Origin: an uncultured Prevotella sp.
GTDB taxonomy: Bacteria; Bacteroidota; Bacteroidia; Bacteroidales; Bacteroidaceae
Length of the DNA stretch: 12,237 bases
Reading direction: 5' to 3'
Assembly: GCA_900318855.1 (NCBI GenBank)
Contig: ONMG01000046.1
Location: forward strand, 1 to 12,237
Shown here one piece after another: positions 7,111 through 12,237 of this stretch; the first letter of the stretch is position 1, and every line of letters begins with the position of its first letter. Below the pieces are notes generated by a model. The model worked only from the letters and a program-made list of their open reading frames with translations. It had not been told where the DNA came from and searched no databases. The position numbers and the translations under genes were made by a program.

Positions 7111-7602
7111 ATGAACGACGATATTCCAGCTGAAGTGCACAGTGTGCTTGACGGTTATCTGGCGCTGAACCATCACCGCCGCACTCCTGAGCGGTATGCA
7201 ATACTAAAGGCTGTCTATCGCAACAAGCATCCATTCACCATCGAAGAGCTGGATGCAGAGCTTCAGAAGGACAACTTCAGAGTTAGCCGGGCCACACTCT
7301 ACAACACCGTCAGATTGTTTCTTCGGCTCCGTCTTGTGGTGCGCCACCAACTCCTGGGAGGCACCCGCTATGAGGCTGCATGGCCGGGGAGGAATCACTG
7401 CAAGCAGATATGCACCATCTGTGGCAAAGTGTCAGAGATATCAGTACCTCTTATGGATGAAGCTATTGCACAGGCCAACCTGCGAAGATTCCGTAGCGAT
7501 GTCTACTCATTATATATTTATGGAGTATGTGCCGCGTGCCAGTCTAAGCTCACACGCTCCCGCAACAAGCAGATAGGAAAATCAAAACAACGAAAGATAT
7601 GA
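7111..7602 (+). CDS. Fur-family transcriptional regulator
   Basis: A 163-residue metal-responsive repressor-type protein with an N-terminal winged-helix domain (about 10-88; recognition-helix region SRATLYNTVRL at 59-69) and a C-terminal dimerisation domain with CTIC (101-104) and CAAC (near 143-146) zinc-site pairs. The usual metal-binding HxH just before the first Cys pair reads His96-Cys97-Lys98, so the second histidine is replaced. The residue at the PerR peroxide-sensing Asp position is Glu109, as in Fur or Zur types. An upstream in-frame ATG at 6961 would add 50 residues unlike the family and lies before the promoter, so 7111 was chosen. The stop overlaps the purA start (ATGA, 7599-7602), implying translational coupling. 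Metal specificity cannot be set; Fur is the best guess. Confidence 0.9.
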   Translation: MNDDIPAEVHSVLDGYLALNHHRRTPERYAILKAVYRNKHPFTIEELDAELQKDNFRVSRATLYNTVRLFLRLRLVVRHQLLGGTRYEAAWPGRNHCKQICTICGKVSEISVPLMDEAIAQANLRRFRSDVYSLYIYGVCAACQSKLTRSRNKQIGKSKQRKI

Positions 7603-8876
7603 GTAAAGGTAAAGTTGACGTCCTGCTGGGCCTTCAGTGGGGCGATGAAGGTAAAGGAAAAGTAGTCGACGTGCTCACGCCACGCTACGATGTGATCGCC
7701 CGCTTTCAAGGCGGACCCAATGCCGGTCACACCCTGGAATTCCAAGGACAGAAATACGTTCTCCGCAGCATTCCATCCGGTATTTTTCAAGGTGGCAAAG
7801 TGAACATCATTGGCAATGGAGTGGTGCTGGCGCCCGACCTCTTCATGGATGAAGCCATGGATTTGGAAAAGAGCGGTCACGATCTGAAGCACCACCTCCA
7901 TATCTCTAAGAAGGCCCACCTCATTATGCCGACCCACCGGCTCCTTGACCATGCCATAGAAGCCGCGAAAGGCAAGAACAAGGTGGGCACCACCGGCAAA
8001 GGTATTGGCCCTGCATATACCGACAAAGTGAGCCGCAACGGCCTGAGGGTGGGCGACATCCTTTGTAACTTCGAACAGCGGTACGCGGCCTGCAAGGAGC
8101 GTCATCTGAAGATGCTCAACGCATTGGGATGGGATGACTTCAGCGGCTTCGACGAAGTGGAGTCTAAGTGGATGCGCGGTGTAGAATACCTCAAGCAGTT
8201 CGCCATCGTCGACAGTGAGCATGAAATCAACAATATCCTGCGCGAGGGCAAGAACATCCTCTGCGAAGGTGCCCAGGGCACCATGCTTGACGTAGATTTC
8301 GGCAGCTATCCGTTCGTCACATCCTCCAACACGATCTGCGCTGGGGCCTGCACCGGTCTTGGCGTGGCTCCTAACAGAATTGGCAAGGTGTTTGGCATTA
8401 TGAAAGCCTACTGTACGCGCGTGGGAGCCGGCCCCTTCCCCACCGAGCTTTTCGATGAGACGGGCAAACGCATCCGCGACCTAGGACATGAGTACGGAGC
8501 TGTCACAGGCCGTGAGCGCCGCTGCGGATGGATCGACCTGGTCCAGTTGCGCTATAGTGTGATGATCGACGGCGTGACCGACCTCATCATGATGAAGAGC
8601 GACGTGCTCGATGGCTTCGACACCATAAAGGCCTGCGTGGCTTATAAGCTCAAGGACGGCAGCGAAACAACAGAACTTCCCTACGAAATCGACGACATCA
8701 CTCCTGTCTACAAGGAGTTTAAAGGGTGGCAGACCGACATGACCCACTTCACCGACGAGAAGCAATTCCCCCAGGCTTTCAACGATTACATCCACTTCCT
8801 TGAGGACTTCCTGGAGACACCTATCTCGATTATCTCTATCGGTCCCGACCGTGAGCAGACCATCGTCCGGCACTGA
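7599..8876 (+). CDS. purA: Adenylosuccinate synthetase
   Basis: Joins IMP and aspartate using GTP to make adenylosuccinate, the first committed step from IMP to AMP, in the cytoplasm. The 425-residue protein carries the signature QWGDEGKGK (13-21) with the catalytic Asp16, His44 in NAGHTLE (41-47), the GTGKG-like loop TTGKGIGP (131-138), the GAQGTMLD block (224-231), TGRERRCGW (303-311) near the nucleotide site, and SIGPDREQT (413-421) at the C-terminus. Length fits the family (E. coli 432). The ATG overlaps the stop of the Fur-family gene by four bases, so the two are translated from one message. hisS follows after 105 bases that contain a large hairpin. Confidence 0.98.
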   Translation: MSKGKVDVLLGLQWGDEGKGKVVDVLTPRYDVIARFQGGPNAGHTLEFQGQKYVLRSIPSGIFQGGKVNIIGNGVVLAPDLFMDEAMDLEKSGHDLKHHLHISKKAHLIMPTHRLLDHAIEAAKGKNKVGTTGKGIGPAYTDKVSRNGLRVGDILCNFEQRYAACKERHLKMLNALGWDDFSGFDEVESKWMRGVEYLKQFAIVDSEHEINNILREGKNILCEGAQGTMLDVDFGSYPFVTSSNTICAGACTGLGVAPNRIGKVFGIMKAYCTRVGAGPFPTELFDETGKRIRDLGHEYGAVTGRERRCGWIDLVQLRYSVMIDGVTDLIMMKSDVLDGFDTIKACVAYKLKDGSETTELPYEIDDITPVYKEFKGWQTDMTHFTDEKQFPQAFNDYIHFLEDFLETPISIISIGPDREQTIVRH

Positions 8877-8909
8877 TTTCTCCGACTGCATTTAGGCACA
8901 ATCATCAAG

Positions 8910-8951
8910 TGCCCGACCCCCCTGCCACCGCCCTGGCAGTGGAGCCGGGCA
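8910..8951 (+). other. Large two-tier hairpin in the purA-hisS gap
   Basis: Outer arms TGCCCG (8910-8915) and CGGGCA (8946-8951) enclose inner arms CTGCCA (8922-8927) and TGGCAG (8934-8939) with a 6-base loop. No T-run follows on the + strand, so it is not a classic intrinsic terminator. It could stabilise the message, act as a weak terminator or attenuator before hisS, or mark an RNA processing site. No promoter consensus for hisS is visible after it. Confidence 0.55.
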
Positions 8952-8981
8952 TCACTAATTACATTCAATCAACCGACTTCT

Positions 8982-10349
8982 ATGTCAAATAATAAACCCA
9001 ACATCCCCAAGGGAACCCGCGACTTTGGACCTCAAGAGATGGCCAAGCGCAATTATATCTTCAATACAATAAAAGAGGTGTACGCACTCTACGGCTTCCA
9101 ACAGATAGAAACTCCTGCCATGGAAACCCTCCACACACTCCTGGGTAAGTATGGTGATGAAGGCGATAAACTGCTGTTCAAGATTCTCAATTCGGGTGAC
9201 TACTTCAAGGGACTCACGGACGAGGATCTCCTTAGCCGCGACACACTTCGCCTGCAGACCAAACTGTGCGAGAAAGGTCTGCGCTATGACCTCACCGTGC
9301 CTTTCGCCCGCTTTGTGGTGATGCACCGCGACGAACTGCAACTGCCCTTCAAACGTTATCAGATACAGCCCGTCTGGCGCGCTGACCGTCCGCAGAAAGG
9401 ACGCTACCGTGAGTTCTACCAGTGCGACGCCGATGTCGTAGGGTCGGACTCCCTGCTCAATGAAGTGGAGCTCATGCAGATTGTCGACACGGTATTCACA
9501 AAATTCGGGGTCCGCGTAGTCATCAAGATTAACAACAGGAAGATTCTGACCGGAATAGCCGAAACCATTGGCGAAGCCGACAAGATAGTCGACATTACCG
9601 TGGCCATAGATAAACTTGACAAAATAGGGCTTGACAATGTCAACGAAGAACTGCGCAACGACGGCATCAGCGAGGCCGCAATAGAGAAACTTCAGCCCAT
9701 CATCACCCTGAAAGGCTCCAACGCCGAAAAACTCCAGGTCATCGAAACCGTGCTTCAAGACTCTGAGACCGGACGCAAGGGAGTAGAAGAAACCCGGTTC
9801 ATCCTGGAAGCCCTGAAGACAACCGGACTGAAGAATCAAATAGAGTTCGACCTCACGCTCGCAAGAGGGCTCAACTACTATACGGGAGCCATCTTTGAAG
9901 TGAAGGCTCTTGACACTCCAATGGGCAGCATCACCGGCGGAGGGCGCTACGACAACCTCACCGGCATCTTTGGAATGCCTGGACTGAGCGGAGTCGGCAT
10001 CAGCTTTGGCGCCGACCGTATCTACGACGTGCTCGAGACACTCCAACTCTATCCCAAGGATGCCACTGCCTCCACTCAGGTGCTGTTCATCAATTTTGGA
10101 GAGAAAGAGACAGCCTACTGCCTGCCCGTAGCTCGGCTTCTGCGCGAACAAGGCATCAGGACCGAAGTCTATCCCGACAAAGCAAAGATGAAGAAGCAAA
10201 TGAACTATGCCAACGCTAAGCAAGTTCCGTTTGTCGTGCTGGCCGGGGAAAACGAGATGAACGCTGGCAAGCTCACCTTGAAGAATATGACCACAGGCGA
10301 GCAGACCTTGCTGACACCTGAAGAGATAGTCAAGATAGTGAAGGCCTAG
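8982..10349 (+). CDS. hisS: Histidine--tRNA ligase
   Basis: Charges tRNA-His. The 455-residue class II synthetase shows GTRDFGP near the N-terminus (11-17), motif 2 around 126-150 (RADRPQKGRYREFYQCDAD), the histidine-specific LARGLNYYTG (293-302), GGGRYDNL (319-326), and motif 3 GVGISFGADRI (337-347). The C-terminal anticodon-binding domain runs from about 365 to the end. Length is typical for this branch (E. coli 424; several Bacteroidota forms are longer, with an insertion between motif 2 and the LARG block, seen here at about 205-270). The gene lies 105 bases after purA with no visible promoter, so it may be read through from the fur-purA message. The start ATG is the only one giving the conserved N-terminus. 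Confidence 0.97.
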   Translation: MSNNKPNIPKGTRDFGPQEMAKRNYIFNTIKEVYALYGFQQIETPAMETLHTLLGKYGDEGDKLLFKILNSGDYFKGLTDEDLLSRDTLRLQTKLCEKGLRYDLTVPFARFVVMHRDELQLPFKRYQIQPVWRADRPQKGRYREFYQCDADVVGSDSLLNEVELMQIVDTVFTKFGVRVVIKINNRKILTGIAETIGEADKIVDITVAIDKLDKIGLDNVNEELRNDGISEAAIEKLQPIITLKGSNAEKLQVIETVLQDSETGRKGVEETRFILEALKTTGLKNQIEFDLTLARGLNYYTGAIFEVKALDTPMGSITGGGRYDNLTGIFGMPGLSGVGISFGADRIYDVLETLQLYPKDATASTQVLFINFGEKETAYCLPVARLLREQGIRTEVYPDKAKMKKQMNYANAKQVPFVVLAGENEMNAGKLTLKNMTTGEQTLLTPEEIVKIVKA

Positions 10350-10368
10350 GGCTATAACTTTATTAACT

Positions 10369-10383
10369 TTGAAATAAGTTCAA
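10369..10383 (+). promoter_or_regulatory. Candidate PerR operator
   Basis: TTGAAATAAGTTCAA is a 7-1-7 palindrome with one mismatched pair, and a perfect TTGAA-N5-TTCAA inverted repeat. It ends 5 bases before the -33 element of the perR promoter. The PerR box known from Bacillus (TTAnAATnATTnTAA) has the same length and symmetry. Autoregulation by the PerR encoded next is a reasonable inference, not shown. Confidence 0.5.
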
Positions 10384-10388
10384 TTTAA

Positions 10389-10421
10389 TTTGGTGGGTTG
10401 GGATATTCTGCTTACCTTTGC
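10389..10421 (+). promoter_or_regulatory. Promoter of the perR-rubrerythrin unit
   Basis: TTTG at 10389-10392, a 20-base spacer, and TACCTTTG at 10413-10420 followed by C: a full consensus match. The predicted start near 10427 leaves about 14 bases before the ATG at 10441, and rules out the longer frame that would begin with a TTG at 10390 inside the promoter. Confidence 0.78.
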
Positions 10422-10440
10422 AGCATATTTGAATCACAAA

Positions 10441-10881
10441 ATGATGGAAACAGAAGTTTATACCAAATTAATAGAGCATGGCGTGCGCCCTTCATTGCAG
10501 CGCATCGCCATTCTTCAATATCTGCTCACCCATTTCAATCATCCCACTGTCGACGACGTCTACAGAGCTTTATGCACAAAGATACCGACGCTCAGTCGCA
10601 CCACGGTGTATAACACACTTCGCCTGTTGGCTGACCATCACGTGGCCCAGATGCTGACCATCGACGACCACCACCTCTGCTATGATGGCAATGTGGAGCC
10701 CCACGTGCACTTTATTTGCAAGGAATGTGGCAAAGTGGTCGATCTGTTCAGTGAGAAAGCACCTTCACTGCGGAAGCCTGTGGTAGTTGACGGCAACATT
10801 ATAGAAGAGAAGCAACTCTTCTATCGCGGCATCTGCAAGGAATGCGCATCAAAGGCAAAAGTCAATGACAATGTTCAGTAA
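10441..10881 (+). CDS. perR: Peroxide-responsive repressor PerR (Fur family)
   Basis: A 146-residue Fur-family repressor with a winged-helix domain (about 8-78; SRTTVYNTLRL at 52-62) and a metal-binding dimer domain. All expected PerR regulatory-site residues are present: His34, Asp82, His88, His90 and Asp101, matching His37, Asp85, His91, His93 and Asp104 of Bacillus subtilis PerR at a constant offset of three. The Asp at the last position is what separates peroxide sensors from iron sensors (Glu in Fur). Structural zinc cysteines are Cys93, Cys96, Cys132 and Cys135. The start may be this ATG or the one directly after it at 10444. The gene is 35 bases upstream of a rubrerythrin, a typical PerR target, and has a candidate operator in front of its promoter. 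Confidence 0.9.
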   Translation: MMETEVYTKLIEHGVRPSLQRIAILQYLLTHFNHPTVDDVYRALCTKIPTLSRTTVYNTLRLLADHHVAQMLTIDDHHLCYDGNVEPHVHFICKECGKVVDLFSEKAPSLRKPVVVDGNIIEEKQLFYRGICKECASKAKVNDNVQ

Positions 10882-10916
10882 TCACTGACACACAACGATA
10901 TTAATACAATAACATT

Positions 10917-11474
10917 ATGAAGAAGAAGTTTATTTGCACGGTATGCGGCTACATCTACGAAGGTGAGACAGCTCCGGAGAAGTGCCCCATTTGCGGTGTT
11001 CCCGCAAGCAAGTTCCAGGAATTAACAGAGGACACAGTACCCGAATTCGCAACCGTTCACGAGTTAGGCACTGCCTATGCTGAGGGCGTACCTGCTGAAT
11101 TACTGAAGCACATCCGCGCCACATTCAATGGTGAGTGCGGTGAAGTGGGAATGTACCTTGCAATGGCTCGCCAGGCCGACCGTGAAGGCTATCCCGAAGT
11201 GGCTCGCGCTTTCGAGCACTATGCTTACGAGGAGGCCAATCACGCCAGCCGCTATGCTGAGATGCTGGGACAGAATATTCTCCACGACACCAAGACCAAC
11301 CTTGCGGTTCGCATCGCTGCCGAGAAGGGCGCCTGCGCCGACAAGTTCGAAGCTGCCAAGTTGGCAAAAGCCAACAACCTTGACGCTCTTCATGACAGCA
11401 TCCACGAGATGGCTAAGGATGAAGCTCGCCACGCAGCAGGTTTCATCGGTCTGCTGAAGAGATACTTCGAGTAA
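10917..11474 (+). CDS. Rubrerythrin with N-terminal rubredoxin domain (reverse rubrerythrin)
   Basis: A 185-residue non-haem iron peroxidase that reduces hydrogen peroxide to water in anaerobes and microaerophiles. The domain order is reversed relative to classical rubrerythrin: a rubredoxin-type FeS4 site comes first (Cys7, Cys10, Cys23, Cys26), then a four-helix diiron domain (about 58-185). Likely diiron ligands are Glu73 and/or Glu76, Glu106 and His109 (EEANH), Glu136, and Glu169 and His172 (DEARH). There is no signal peptide, so it is cytoplasmic. It follows perR by 35 bases without its own promoter consensus and ends at a strong terminator, so the two genes likely form one peroxide-inducible unit. 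Confidence 0.94.
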   Translation: MKKKFICTVCGYIYEGETAPEKCPICGVPASKFQELTEDTVPEFATVHELGTAYAEGVPAELLKHIRATFNGECGEVGMYLAMARQADREGYPEVARAFEHYAYEEANHASRYAEMLGQNILHDTKTNLAVRIAAEKGACADKFEAAKLAKANNLDALHDSIHEMAKDEARHAAGFIGLLKRYFE

Positions 11475-11501
11475 GAATCTGAGCTTCACGCTCTATACTG
11501 C

Positions 11502-11553
11502 AAGTCCGGCTCGGTGTTCCCCTTAAGATACACTGAGCCGGACTTTCTTTTTG
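11502..11553 (+). terminator. Strong intrinsic terminator after rubrerythrin
   Basis: AAGTCCGGCTCGGTG (11502-11516) pairs with CACTGAGCCGGACTT (11531-11545) over 15 positions including one G-U wobble, with a 14-base loop. TCTTTTTG follows. This closes the perR-rubrerythrin unit 27 bases after the stop codon. Confidence 0.92.
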
Positions 11554-11665
11554 TATTCGTCTGCAAGCGGAATCCTCTAACCTTCCACCCGAAGACTTAC
11601 TGTAACGGGGTTACAACGGGTCACAGGATATTCCTTGTGGGTTAGTTAATCGCTATCCAAGCACA
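11554..11665. other. Spacer between terminator and structured RNA
   Basis: No ORF is supported. A perfect small hairpin GTAAC/GTTAC occupies 11602-11614. If the structured RNA to the right is a group II intron starting at 11666, this stretch would be its 5' exon, an ordinary intergenic insertion site just past a terminator. If the RNA starts earlier (another GTG-type candidate is at 11637), part of this segment belongs to it. Confidence 0.4.
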
Positions 11666-12237
11666 GTGCACCCGCGGGACATGAAGCAAGAACGATTATT
11701 GCTGTCAAGTCTGACATGAAGTTCGTTTGCTTAGGTCCGCTGACTCTGCTGATGAGCTGGTGGCAGACGGTTTATCTTTGGGGGATGACAAATGGTCAAT
11801 GCAGGGACGGTGTTGAGGGGTCAACACTATGGTTCATGTGGGGTGAAAGTGGCGTCCTTGAGGGGCCAAGGCTAGGGTGGCCATATGGTAATCCTATAGA
11901 AAAAGATCGTTCACTAAGCAGCGAATGATAAAAAGCTACGTAGCGAGCAATCGTTTGCCAGGCTGCAAAATCAAGTGATAAGTCAATATGACTTTACCGA
12001 TAGTCTGAGTATATGTAAAGCATCCACTCTAACTCTTCGGGAAAAGCAATATGCTACCAAGTGAGGTAGCCAGTGCCCCAACGGGGCACACGCATAAGCC
12101 CCGTACGAGCGACTTTAGGAGCCGCAGTACGGGGACAACACCTGTCTTCGTTATTGGGATGCCCAAATCGAATATATTATCAGTGAGTAACAGCCCTTGC
12201 AATAGAAGTGAAGAAAATCATAGGCAGGCTTCCGCTC
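11666..12237 (+). mobile_element. Probable group II intron, 5' RNA domains, cut by window edge
   Basis: About 570 bases without a credible protein but dense in pairing. A long helix pairs GCGGG (11674-11678) with TCCGC (11736-11740) and AAGCAAGAAC (11684-11693) with GTTC and TTGCTT (11721-11732). Hairpins follow at 11810-11827 (7 bp, GGGG loop), 11906-11929, 11980-11994 (6 bp), 12053-12070 (6 bp), 12073-12089 (7 bp) and 12099-12134 (8 bp, perfect). The start GTGCACCC resembles the GUGYG 5' end of group II introns (GUGCGCCC in Lactococcus LtrB), and the segment ATAGTCTGAG near 12001 resembles LtrB RNA near its domain III. The length before the edge suits domains I-III preceding the intron protein. 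GTG at 12208 opens ten codons to the edge but without further support. The catalytic domain V is not in view, so identity remains probable only; another large structured RNA is possible. Confidence 0.5.

Noticed and set aside
10390..10440. 17-residue N-terminal extension of PerR from a TTG
   Set aside because: This start lies inside the -33 promoter element; ATG at 10441 gives the family-typical N-terminus.
11716..11928. 70-codon forward ORF
   Set aside because: It lies within the densely paired structured RNA and has a Trp/Gly-rich composition unlike a real protein.
12208..12237. Start of an intron-encoded protein at GTG 12208
   Set aside because: Only ten codons are visible, with no diagnostic residues; it cannot be supported without the sequence beyond the edge.

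Overview
The window looks like chromosomal DNA of a Gram-negative Bacteroidota member, most likely a Prevotella-like Bacteroidales. Three things point there. Four promoters fit the Bacteroidota sigma consensus (TTTG or TTG, 19-20 bases, TAnnTTTG). Genes start without clear Shine-Dalgarno sequences. KDO (lipopolysaccharide) synthesis genes lie beside an RNase Y gene and a zapB-like/zapA pair. The genus is inference; no search was possible. All ten recognisable main genes, plus the small coiled-coil gene, are on the + strand.

Layout. Positions 1-537 hold no convincing gene: a three-copy 17-bp tandem repeat is cut by the left edge, followed by a cluster of perfect hairpins and an AT-rich stretch. 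Positions 538-3746 form a likely operon: promoter, a ZapB-like coiled-coil protein, ZapA, a 77-nt folded intercistronic RNA element, RNase Y and a patatin-like phospholipase. Positions 3806-6926 form a second unit: promoter, kdsA, kdsD and an exported phospholipase D-family protein with a TTG start. KdsD supplies arabinose 5-phosphate and KdsA converts it to KDO 8-phosphate, consecutive steps for the LPS inner core.

Positions 7056-10349 form a third unit: a Fur-family regulator whose stop overlaps the purA start (ATGA), then purA and hisS, with a large hairpin between the last two. Positions 10369-11553 are a peroxide-defence unit: PerR with an intact metal/peroxide-sensing residue set, a rubrerythrin with an N-terminal rubredoxin domain, and a strong intrinsic terminator. 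Both Fur-family genes carry similar imperfect 15-bp palindromes at their promoters, suggesting autoregulation.

From about 11600 to the right edge there is no convincing protein gene but many perfect hairpins. From 11666 on this most resembles the 5' RNA part of a group II intron whose protein and 3' end would lie beyond the window. The protein-coding core is ordinary housekeeping DNA; the noteworthy material is in the two edges, the zapA-rny RNA element and the paired Fur-type operators.
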